A stretch of 19,470 nucleotides of DNA from Desulfovibrio sp. OttesenSCG-928-G15 (GTDB taxonomy: Bacteria > Desulfobacterota > Desulfovibrionia > Desulfovibrionales > Desulfovibrionaceae), in the NCBI GenBank assembly GCA_030266525.1, contig JAJDIC010000037.1:1-19470 (forward strand), given 5' to 3'. This document shows, piece after piece, positions 1 to 5,898 of the stretch (its first letter is position 1; each line of letters starts with the position of its first letter). The notes under the pieces were generated by a model that worked only from the letters and a program-made list of their open reading frames with translations, ran no database searches and had not been told where the DNA came from. The translations under genes and the position numbers were made by a program.

Positions 1-129
1 AAAATGCGCATTCTCGCCGTTCTTGAGCAATGCGGCTGGAAAAAAGGACAGACCGCGGAGCTTCTGGGTATCACCATGCGCACACTGCAACGCAAACTCA
101 AGCGTTACGGGCTTGCCAAAAGAACCTGA
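1..129 (+). CDS. C-terminal end of a Fis-type HTH regulator (probable sigma-54-dependent activator), partial
   Basis: Reading frame 1 is open from the first base and stops at TGA 127-129, giving the last 42 residues of a protein that begins outside the window. The visible part is a Fis-type helix-turn-helix: a first helix containing ILAVLEQCGW, then GQTAELLG, then the recognition helix TMRTLQRKLKRYG. This arrangement (A-x-x-LG followed by xxTLxRKLxxYG) ends NtrC-family enhancer-binding proteins. The AAA+ domain is not visible, so the sigma-54 assignment is inferred. It is supported by two -24/-12-type promoters and matching inverted repeats upstream of the next two genes. A plain Fis-like protein or another response-regulator output domain is the alternative. 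It probably activates the transporter and phosphodiesterase-like genes, and possibly the microcompartment operon. Confidence 0.8.
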   Translation, partial: KMRILAVLEQCGWKKGQTAELLGITMRTLQRKLKRYGLAKRT

Positions 130-144
130 GCCACCCGCGCCAAT

Positions 145-180
145 GCGACACACATGTCGCGTTTGTGAAAAAATGCGACA
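145..180. promoter_or_regulatory. Cluster of TGCGACA half-sites (possible activator-binding site)
   Basis: GCGACA (145-150) and TGTCGC (155-160) form an inverted repeat with spacer CACA, and a third half-site TGCGACA lies at 174-180. The same half-site forms an inverted repeat at 2522-2542, upstream of the phosphodiesterase-like gene. The CGAC-N6-GTCG core at 146-159 has the same spacing as the core of the longer palindrome at 557-584. It lies just after the regulator stop codon, so it could be a distal enhancer or an autoregulatory site. A weak terminator hairpin is the alternative, but no T-run follows it. Confidence 0.4.
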
Positions 181-556
181 GATCCCGCTTCCACAAAATA
201 TGACCTTCAGCTTATTAATTATTCCAAGTATTTATCTATAAATACAACACCGCCCACGGCCTGGCAAAAAGCGGCACCAAGCGACACGGCTCAAAACAAG
301 AGCTACCTAATACAGAATATTTTCCCTCCCGCTTCTTCCCCGGCAAGCCAGGACGAAGAAGTCCCGGCAACGCTCCGCAGCCCGCTGCGAAGCAGTTAAT
401 AACTTACCGCCCCTCAAGATTTTTTTTCGTTCTCCGGCTTTTGACAAAGCCTGGTCAAAGCCAGTGCGCCTCCCTTCGGCAAGATGCGATTCAGTCCGCT
501 CCACAGCCCTTGTTCGCTTCACTAATTCGTATCAAATAAATCCATATTAAAACATA
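181..556. other. Non-coding spacer after the regulator gene
   Basis: No credible gene is seen here. The short open frames lack a ribosome-binding site and any recognisable protein pattern. The stretch contains an AT-rich segment near 205-245 and a small hairpin, GGCTTT at 436-441 pairing with AAAGCC at 446-451, next to a short direct repeat of GTCAAAGCC type. It may hold the far upstream control region of the transporter gene. Confidence 0.5.
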
Positions 557-584
557 CGGCAAACGACGTTTATGTCGTTTGCCG
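557..584. promoter_or_regulatory. Perfect 11-bp inverted repeat, candidate sigma-54 enhancer (UAS) of the BCCT gene
   Basis: CGGCAAACGAC (557-567) and GTCGTTTGCCG (574-584) are perfect inverted copies separated by six bases. The centre is about 87 bp upstream of the GG of the candidate -24 box at 657-658, the usual place for an enhancer-binding protein. Its inner core CGAC-N6-GTCG matches that at 146-159. It is not followed by a T-run and lies far from the regulator stop codon, so a terminator is unlikely. Confidence 0.6.
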
Positions 585-654
585 GTGCAGGCCGTGTTTG
601 GGCATGGATGGGCATTTCCCCTGCATTATCGGCGGATTGTGCAAAAAATCACGT

Positions 655-671
655 TTGGAATACTTCTTGTA
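655..671 (+). promoter_or_regulatory. Candidate sigma-54 (-24/-12) promoter of the BCCT gene
   Basis: The element TTGGAATACTTCTTGTA compares with the consensus TTGGCACR-N4-TTGCW. The GG at 657-658 and the GT at 669-670 have the required ten-base separation, and TTG-A of the -12 box is kept with C replaced by T. Transcription would start about 11-12 bp later, leaving a leader of about 100 nt before the ATG at 783. The -12 mismatch makes this a moderate match. The upstream palindrome at 557-584 is the main supporting evidence. Confidence 0.5.
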
Positions 672-782
672 GACGTACCGATGCACACGTTGCCCTTGGG
701 GTAACAATGATTCTTGGTTCAGCGTGTATAGCGGCGCACCTTTCCCTGCAATTTGCACACTTTTGAAACACCGGAGAGACTT

Positions 783-2432
783 ATGGGAGAAAACAAAGCA
801 GCTTCACAACAGCCCGACCTCAGACAGGATCCGTACATCATCATTCCCTGTACCCTGATATTGCTTCTGATCGTCGCCGTTGCGATCATGAACCCGGAAG
901 GCGCGGAAGCCATACTCAAAGGCATATACGGTCCCTTCGCCACCCACACCGGTGCCCTGTACCTATGGGTTACTTTCGGCATGATCGCCCTTTCGGCCTA
1001 TTTTGTATGCAGCCGCTACGGCGACATCTGTTTCGGAGAGCCTGACGAGAAACCGGAATTCACCAATGGTGCATGGCTGGCGCTGATGTTTTGCTCCGGT
1101 GTTGCCGGCGCGGTCATGTTCTGGTCCATCGTTGAACCGCTCTGGAACATCGCGGCCCCGCCCCAATATGCGGAACCCCTTTCCCGCCAGGCCTTTGACT
1201 GGTCATTGAGCTATGTGCTTCTGCACTGGGGCCCTGTAACCTGGCCCTGGTACGTCATTGTCGCACTTCCCATTTGCTATATGTATCACAGGCTGCGCAA
1301 ACCCGTTCTGCGCATCAGTGGCGTAGCCGAGCCGGTAATCGGCAAAAAAGCCACTGCCGGCTGGGCTGGCAGAGCCCTGGAAATCTTTTTCATCATCGGC
1401 CTTTTGTTCAGTAACACCGCGGTTATGGGCGTTTCCCTGCCCATCGTGGCCGAAGCGTTTGCCGCCCTTACCGGCTTGGAGAACAACTTCGGCCTGCAAC
1501 TTGCCATATTGGGCGTCAGCGCCGCCATTTTCACCACAAGCGTTTCCCTTGGCCTGAAAGCCGGCATCAAAACCTTGAGCTACATTAACGCGGTTATCGC
1601 CGTATCCATGGTCACCTACGCTTTCCTTGTCGGCCCGAGCACCCAGATCCTGAACAACTTTACCAACTCCATGGGCATGATGGTGGGCAATTTCTTTGAA
1701 ATGCTCTTCTGGACCTCCCCCTGGCAGGCAGAAAGCTTCCCGCAGGACTGGACCGTGTTTTACGCGCTGTGGATGGCAAGTTACGCGCCCTTCATGGGCC
1801 TCTTTATCGCCCGCATTTCCCGCGGGCGTACTGTGCGCCAGGTCATTCTCATGGGTATTTTCGGCGGCATCGCCGGCTCCTACCTCATCCACGGCGTATT
1901 CGGCACCTACACCCTGAACGCCCAGCATACAGGCCTCGTTGACGCGGTAGCCATTCTCAAGGCTTCCGGCGGCTCTGCCGCACTTATTGCCGTGCTGCAA
2001 ACCCTGCCCCTGCCGCAAATCATTCTGGTGGGCTACTGCATGTTTTCCACCATCTTCCTGGCTACAAGCGTGGACTCCAGCGCCTATATCGTCGCCTGCG
2101 CCTCTACCCGCAAGCTCACGGTCGGTGCGGAACCCAGCCTGTTCAGCCGCTTTTTCTGGGCAATTTTGCAAACCGCGCTGGCGCTTGCCATCATCTGCAT
2201 TGGCGGCCTCGGCGTTGTAAAGATATTCGCCAACTTCGCAGGTGCCTTGATGCTGGCACCGATTGTCATCGCAATCATAGCCTGGTTCAAGTTCATCAAA
2301 CATCACGACATAGTGGAGGAAGAAGAACGCCTCGCGAAGCTGGAGAAAAAAAAGGCTCTGGAAGACCCGCTAGACTATCCGGATCCTGAGGATGTGGTGG
2401 ACGTGCCGAAAACTGGTCTTGTCCGGCCGTAA
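783..2432 (+). CDS. BCCT-family (betaine/choline/carnitine) transporter, CaiT-like
   Basis: A 549-residue inner-membrane carrier with about 12 hydrophobic segments, a short N-terminus and a charged tail of about 50 residues, rich in Glu and Lys. Family hallmarks are FWSIVEPLW at about 113-121 (TM3 region) and the TM8 segment from W323 to the stretch ARISRGRT. The FPQ-WTVFY context and the short termini resemble CaiT. By alignment from memory with CaiT, W316, W323, Y327 and M331 correspond to W323, W330, Y334 and M338, while CaiT W324 is replaced by M331. The retained Met would fit Na+-independent exchange (inference). Start chosen at ATG 783 after GGAGAG; an upstream in-frame ATG at 753 has no such site. 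Likely substrates are choline, betaine or carnitine, but specificity cannot be read from sequence. A terminator follows and a sigma-54-type promoter precedes. Confidence 0.93.
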   Translation: MGENKAASQQPDLRQDPYIIIPCTLILLLIVAVAIMNPEGAEAILKGIYGPFATHTGALYLWVTFGMIALSAYFVCSRYGDICFGEPDEKPEFTNGAWLALMFCSGVAGAVMFWSIVEPLWNIAAPPQYAEPLSRQAFDWSLSYVLLHWGPVTWPWYVIVALPICYMYHRLRKPVLRISGVAEPVIGKKATAGWAGRALEIFFIIGLLFSNTAVMGVSLPIVAEAFAALTGLENNFGLQLAILGVSAAIFTTSVSLGLKAGIKTLSYINAVIAVSMVTYAFLVGPSTQILNNFTNSMGMMVGNFFEMLFWTSPWQAESFPQDWTVFYALWMASYAPFMGLFIARISRGRTVRQVILMGIFGGIAGSYLIHGVFGTYTLNAQHTGLVDAVAILKASGGSAALIAVLQTLPLPQIILVGYCMFSTIFLATSVDSSAYIVACASTRKLTVGAEPSLFSRFFWAILQTALALAIICIGGLGVVKIFANFAGALMLAPIVIAIIAWFKFIKHHDIVEEEERLAKLEKKKALEDPLDYPDPEDVVDVPKTGLVRP

Positions 2433-2459
2433 ATCTTCCTGCATCACATCCGCCTCCCA

Positions 2460-2489
2460 GCCGGGCGGTTTACACCAAAACCGCCCGGC
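2460..2489 (+). terminator. Hairpin terminator after the BCCT gene
   Basis: GCCGGGCGGTTT (2460-2471) pairs perfectly with AAACCGCCCGGC (2478-2489) around a six-base loop, 27 bp after the BCCT stop codon. There is no strong T-run, so termination may be partial or bidirectional. The next gene has its own promoter-like element. Confidence 0.7.
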
Positions 2490-2521
2490 CTGCCTCACAG
2501 CTTTCTTTCACACGTCATAAT

Positions 2522-2542
2522 TGTCGCATAACAACTGCGACA
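2522..2542. promoter_or_regulatory. Inverted repeat TGTCGCA-N7-TGCGACA, candidate enhancer site
   Basis: TGTCGCA (2522-2528) and TGCGACA (2536-2542) are perfect inverted copies. The centre is about 75 bp upstream of the -24 GG at 2607-2608 and about 100 bp upstream of the predicted start, nearly the geometry seen before the BCCT gene. The same heptamer occurs at 174-180 and (as a hexamer) in the 145-160 repeat after the regulator gene. A small hairpin CCTCCT/AGGAGG (2544-2560) follows immediately and has no obvious role. Confidence 0.55.
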
Positions 2543-2604
2543 CCTCCTGCACAAGGAGGAACGCGTAATCCCTCCGGGGCCTTCCGGGGGAACAAAGGGA
2601 TACT

Positions 2605-2621
2605 TTGGCTCGAATTTTGAT
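2605..2621 (+). promoter_or_regulatory. Candidate sigma-54 promoter of the phosphodiesterase-like gene
   Basis: TTGGCTCGAATTTTGAT matches TTGGCACR-N4-TTGCW at all defined positions except two (A to T in the -24 box, C to A in the -12 box). The GG is ten bases before the GA, the correct spacing. A start near 2632 would give a leader of about 80 nt holding the 8-bp hairpin GCGCCGAA/TTCGGCGC (2640-2661) ahead of the ribosome-binding site. A second, weaker match ending in TTGCA lies at about 2617-2633. Confidence 0.6.
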
Positions 2622-2710
2622 ACAGGCTTGCAACCCGACGCGCCGAAGTGGTATTCGGCGCAACGATGCGGCTTTCACAACCAACGAAAGGAACTCGAGG
2701 AGAATTTGCG

Positions 2711-4597
2711 ATGTCCGTAAAAGCTAAACGCGCAGCATTACTGGGTTTTGACTGCGCCATTCCCAAAAGACTGGAAGCGCTTATGGATGAGGGCGTTCTG
2801 CCGAATTTTTCAAAGTTCAAGAAAACAGGCAGCTACATGACGGAAGGCTACAACCTGCCTACCGTTACCCCCCCATCCTGGGCCACCATCTGCACGGGCG
2901 CATACCCGCGCACCCATGGCGTGGAAGATTACTACTACTATCTTGAAGGCAGAAGCCTTGAGCACAAAAAGACCGTACAGGCCTTTGGCTCGGAAATTCT
3001 CACCGCGCAAACCATTTGGGACCGCTGGGACAAGGAAGGCAAAAAGTGCATCGTGGTAAACTACCCCATGGCCTGGCCGAGCAAGATGCAAAACGGCGTC
3101 ATGGTTATGGGCGAAGGCATTTCCCCGGCAGAAACCCGCTGGATGGAAGAAGGTAACGCCCACCGCGAATTCCTTTCTTCCGAAAACGTGCTGGCTACCG
3201 ACTTCTTCCCCATGGGCGCGCAAGTCTCCTTTGACAACGCCAAAGGCTGGGCCAACCTGCCCGACTGCGACGAGCCGCTGTCCTTCACCGTGGACATGGC
3301 TTTTCGCGAGTCCATGACCCCCCTGCAAAACCAGACCTGGCACGGCCTGTGCTGGGAAAGCGGCGACGACGGCTTTGACACCTTTGCCCTGTGCCCGGAA
3401 AAAGACTTCAAAACCGCCTTCTTCGTACTCAAGCAAGGAGAGTGGAGCGAACCCGTTGTCCATGATTTCACCGCCAGGGAAGACGGCAAAAAACTCAAGG
3501 GAACATTCCGGGTGAAGCTGATGGAGCTTTCCGACGATGCGGAAGACTTCAAGCTGTATATCACCGGCGTTTCCGGTCATGAAGGCTTTATCAACCCGGC
3601 TGAAGCCGCGAAAAGCATCGACTTTTCCAAGCAGGTCATTGCCAACGATATCGGTCTTGTCGCCTTTATGCACGGCATTATCGACATGGACACCGTGGTG
3701 GAGCTGTCCCAGTTCCACTCTGACTGGCTGATCAATGTCGCCACCAGCCTGCTTGCCGCCAACAAGGATTGGGACCTGTTCTACATGCACTCCCACCCCA
3801 TTGACTGGTTCTATCACGGCTGGCTCGGTGAAATGGACAGCAAGGACGAAGTCGTTCGCAAACGCGCCTACGACATGGAGCGCAAAATCTATCAGATTGA
3901 AGACCGCCTGCTCGGCAAGATGATGGAAATTTTCGGCGATGACACTCTCGTCTGCATCACTTCCGACCACGGCGCAACCCCCATGGGCCCCATCCTGAAC
4001 ACGGCCGAAGCGCTCAAAGCCAAAGGCCTTTGCCACTACGAGCCGAAAAAGAGCGAAAACTACTGGGAAATCTACGAAGCCACCGAAGGCTTTGACTACG
4101 TTCTTGACGTTACCAAATCCGTAGCTGTACCCCAGCGCTATATGTTTGTGTACGTAAACCTCAAGGACAAATACCCCGGCGGTATCGTCGAGCCTGAAGA
4201 TTACGAAAAAGTGCGCGACCAGATCATCGACGCCCTGCTCGACTACAAGCACCCCGAAACCGGCGAGCGCCCCGTGCTGCTTGCCGTGCGCAAGGAAGAC
4301 GCCACGGTCTTCGGCATGGGCGGCGCTCAGGCGGGTGACGTTGTGTACGCACTCAAACCGCAGTATATGGCCGAACACGGCTACGGCTTCCCCACCGGCG
4401 AATCCGGCTGCGGCAGCCTGAAAAATATCCTGCTCTTCCACGGGCCGAATATTAAGAAAGACTACGTGTACACCCGCCCGCGCTGGCTTGCCGACATCGT
4501 GCCCACCATCTGTTACTGCACCGGCAACCCCGTACCCGAAGACGCCGAAGGCGGCATCATGTACCAGATTCTTGAAAACCCGAACCTCGTCGGGTAA
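2711..4597 (+). CDS. Alkaline-phosphatase-superfamily protein, type I phosphodiesterase/nucleotide pyrophosphatase-like
   Basis: A 628-residue protein with no signal peptide, so probably cytoplasmic. It has the NPP-type fold: D14 in LLGFD, the nucleophile motif LPTVTPPSWATICTG with T53 the likely nucleophile, YPRTHG at 65-70, D365 and H369 in HPIDWFYHGW, and D419-H420 in TSDHG. The third His normally found in a GEHG-like context before GPxIK is not seen: the segment reads GESGCGSLKN with Ser565 and Cys567, so the metal site may be altered. Start at ATG 2711 is preferred over the in-frame ATG at 2648 because GAGGAG sits eight bases before it. The family cleaves phosphodiesters, phosphonates or related esters, and the substrate here is unknown. 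Next to a BCCT carrier, a phosphocholine-type compound is a reasonable guess but only that. The following gene encodes a reduced relative. Confidence 0.85.
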   Translation: MSVKAKRAALLGFDCAIPKRLEALMDEGVLPNFSKFKKTGSYMTEGYNLPTVTPPSWATICTGAYPRTHGVEDYYYYLEGRSLEHKKTVQAFGSEILTAQTIWDRWDKEGKKCIVVNYPMAWPSKMQNGVMVMGEGISPAETRWMEEGNAHREFLSSENVLATDFFPMGAQVSFDNAKGWANLPDCDEPLSFTVDMAFRESMTPLQNQTWHGLCWESGDDGFDTFALCPEKDFKTAFFVLKQGEWSEPVVHDFTAREDGKKLKGTFRVKLMELSDDAEDFKLYITGVSGHEGFINPAEAAKSIDFSKQVIANDIGLVAFMHGIIDMDTVVELSQFHSDWLINVATSLLAANKDWDLFYMHSHPIDWFYHGWLGEMDSKDEVVRKRAYDMERKIYQIEDRLLGKMMEIFGDDTLVCITSDHGATPMGPILNTAEALKAKGLCHYEPKKSENYWEIYEATEGFDYVLDVTKSVAVPQRYMFVYVNLKDKYPGGIVEPEDYEKVRDQIIDALLDYKHPETGERPVLLAVRKEDATVFGMGGAQAGDVVYALKPQYMAEHGYGFPTGESGCGSLKNILLFHGPNIKKDYVYTRPRWLADIVPTICYCTGNPVPEDAEGGIMYQILENPNLVG

Positions 4598-4623
4598 TTC
4601 TGGCGCGGCTTGTTACGATTGGG

Positions 4624-4719
4624 TCTCAGGCGACTGAGATGGGGGCTCTGCCCCCAAACCCCCGGCAGGGCGTTCACCCCCTGCACCCCGCATTGGGGGG
4701 GGGCGCTACCCTGCCGGGG
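4624..4719. repeat. GC-rich extragenic palindromic repeat with nested hairpins
   Basis: TCTCAG/CTGAGA (4624-4639), GGGGGCTCTGCCCCC (4641-4655) and CCCCGGCAGGG (4660-4670) pairing with CCCTGCCGGGG (4709-4719) form a nested structure between the phosphodiesterase-like gene and the 192-residue gene. The segment ending in CACCCCGCATTGGGG is a copy of an element seen four more times in this window. It may attenuate transcription into the downstream gene. A further hairpin CGCCCGA/TCGGGCG lies at 4759-4776. Confidence 0.7.
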
Positions 4720-4811
4720 AATGCCACTGATAGTTTGAACTGGCTCAGGCACACTACACGCCCGATTTTTCGGGCGGGAAACCACATATCAGAATAGAAA
4801 GGATCGTTGAA

Positions 4812-5390
4812 ATGGCTGAAAAAAAAGCAATCGTTGTACTGACAGGGGCTGAAGTTGCCGCAAGCGGCAGCGCAATGGGCAAACTGCTGAAAAAAGGCGC
4901 GCTGCTCCCCAACTACACCGCCGGTAACGTGCTTGACGGCTCTGTTGCCGACGCGGAAATTACCCGCCTCGACCCGGCAGGCCTTGCCGAAGCCGTGGAA
5001 AAAGGCACCGCCCTGATGGTGGTTGACCTTGGCAGCGCCGATGCCGCCGGTCTTGACGCCGCCGTTGCCACCGTTCTGGAAGCCACCGACCGCAGAACAA
5101 CCATCGCTGTTGCCGGTAAAAACGCCCTCGCCCTTTACGGTCAGGGCATCAACAACAAGGTCGGCACGGTTGAGCGCGCTGCAAGCGCGGCAGACGTTCT
5201 GCCTACCCTTGCAGCCGTATGCGAATTCCCTCTTACCGATCAGGCCACCGGCGCAGTGCTCTATCAGGCCCTGAAAAGCCCCAACGCCAAGCTGGACGAA
5301 ATAGCCAAGCTGAAAGAAGCCCTGTCCCGCATGGAAGGCGCCCTCGCCCGCGATAACCGGGAGCCCTGGGACAAGCACGACTGCGCATGA
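4812..5390 (+). CDS. Small alkaline-phosphatase-fold-like protein lacking metal ligands (putative pseudoenzyme)
   Basis: A 192-residue protein with AAAGGA eight bases before its ATG. It resembles a condensed version of its upstream neighbour at three places. Near the N-terminus KLLKKGALLPNY parallels EALMDEGVLPNF. In the middle ALMVVDLGSADAAG followed by TTIAVAGKN parallels the region leading to TSDHG. Near the C-terminus AADVLPTLAAVC followed by TGAVLYQALKSPN parallels LADIVPTICYC followed by GGIMYQILENPN. The positions of D14, T53, H369 and D419-H420 have no equivalent (AGKN stands where SDHG would be), so it should not be catalytic. A helical, charged C-terminus (about 160-185) could be an interaction segment. 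It may partner or regulate the 628-residue protein. Independent descent with a function of its own is the alternative. The homology is judged by eye. Confidence 0.75.
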   Translation: MAEKKAIVVLTGAEVAASGSAMGKLLKKGALLPNYTAGNVLDGSVADAEITRLDPAGLAEAVEKGTALMVVDLGSADAAGLDAAVATVLEATDRRTTIAVAGKNALALYGQGINNKVGTVERAASAADVLPTLAAVCEFPLTDQATGAVLYQALKSPNAKLDEIAKLKEALSRMEGALARDNREPWDKHDCA

Positions 5391-5520
5391 GGAAACGGTG
5401 ATTTTTTCCGTCTGGACTGCGTTGCTTTGCCCTTTTTTTCAGGGGGCAGGACAGAAGAGTCCAGCCCCCTGAAAAAAAGGACTTCGCGCCTTGCCAGACG
5501 GAAAAACTCACCGTTTCCTC
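5389..5520. repeat. 132-bp nested inverted repeat, possible bidirectional terminator or miniature element
   Basis: Outer arms 5389-5415 and 5494-5520 are 27-bp inverted copies with one mismatch. Inner arms 5431-5447 and 5464-5480 (CCTTTTTTTCAGGGGGC and its complement) are perfect over 17 bp, and GGAC/GTCC closes the loop. The structure begins inside the stop codon of the 192-residue gene. The right outer arm is duplicated again at 5668-5694. Confidence 0.85.
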
Positions 5521-5582
5521 GGCGTATACCGCTTACTGGGGATGAAGAAAAAAAGTTGCTTCGCTCCTTTTTTGGGGGAAAA
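5483..5582. repeat. Direct repeat, copy A (100 bp)
   Basis: This segment is repeated at 5657-5755 with a single G deletion and otherwise no difference seen. After copy A come about 23 bases absent from copy B, then both continue with AAAACCGATATTTCTTG. Copy A contains the right arm of the large inverted repeat. Confidence 0.85.
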
Positions 5583-5618
5583 GGCTATGCCTTTCTTGAG
5601 GAAGAAAACCGATATTTC

Positions 5619-5650
5619 TTGATGGCTACTTGATGGCTACTTGATGGCTA
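5619..5650. repeat. 11-bp tandem repeat, three units of TTGATGGCTAC
   Basis: Units begin at 5619, 5630 and 5641; the last lacks its final base. They lie exactly between the two long direct repeats, suggesting slippage or a recombination junction. Confidence 0.85.
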
Positions 5651-5656
5651 AAGGAA

Positions 5657-5755
5657 TTCGCGCCTTGCCAGACGGAAAAACTCACCGTTTCCTCGGCGTA
5701 TACCGCTTACTGGGATGAAGAAAAAAAGTTGCTTCGCTCCTTTTTTGGGGGAAAA
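5657..5755. repeat. Direct repeat, copy B (99 bp)
   Basis: Second copy of the 5483-5582 segment, one base shorter. No protein-coding frame with a ribosome-binding site is seen in the 5391-5898 spacer, so it appears to be non-coding repeat material. Confidence 0.85.
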
Positions 5756-5780
5756 ACCGATATTTCTTGTTAGCTTATGC

Positions 5781-5812
5781 GTAAACAGGCCTGCGTTAGC
5801 GGGCCTGTTTAC
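5781..5812. promoter_or_regulatory. Perfect 11-bp inverted repeat upstream of the EamA permease
   Basis: GTAAACAGGCC (5781-5791) and GGCCTGTTTAC (5802-5812) are perfect inverted copies around a ten-base loop. It is followed at 5813-5829 by TTGGAGCGCAACCGGCA, which keeps GG-N10-GC of a sigma-54 promoter but matches poorly elsewhere. Either an operator or terminator hairpin is possible; the T-run is too short to decide. Confidence 0.45.
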
Positions 5813-5898
5813 TTGGAGCGCAACCGGCATTACAACGGACAGCGCAATCACCTTGCGGCCGCGAGCAGCCATACTTCAACCATGAGGACAGGACTGTC

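Noticed and set aside
307..522. Possible small gene in the spacer before the BCCT gene
   Set aside because: No ribosome-binding site, odd composition and no similarity to a known pattern; treated as non-coding.
753..782. Upstream ATG extending the BCCT protein by ten residues
   Set aside because: ATG 783 has GGAGAG at the right distance; ATG 753 has none.
1203..2306. Open frame antisense to the BCCT gene
   Set aside because: Shadow of a membrane-protein gene; its composition (Gly, Asp, His, Gln) is not protein-like and no motif is seen.
2810..4441. Long open frame (543 codons) antisense to the phosphodiesterase-like gene
   Set aside because: It mirrors the GC-rich codon pattern of the real gene, shows no domain, and the sense frame has catalytic motifs and a good ribosome-binding site.
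5427..5633. Open frame within the repeat nest
   Set aside because: It is built entirely of inverted and direct repeat sequence and has no clear start signal.
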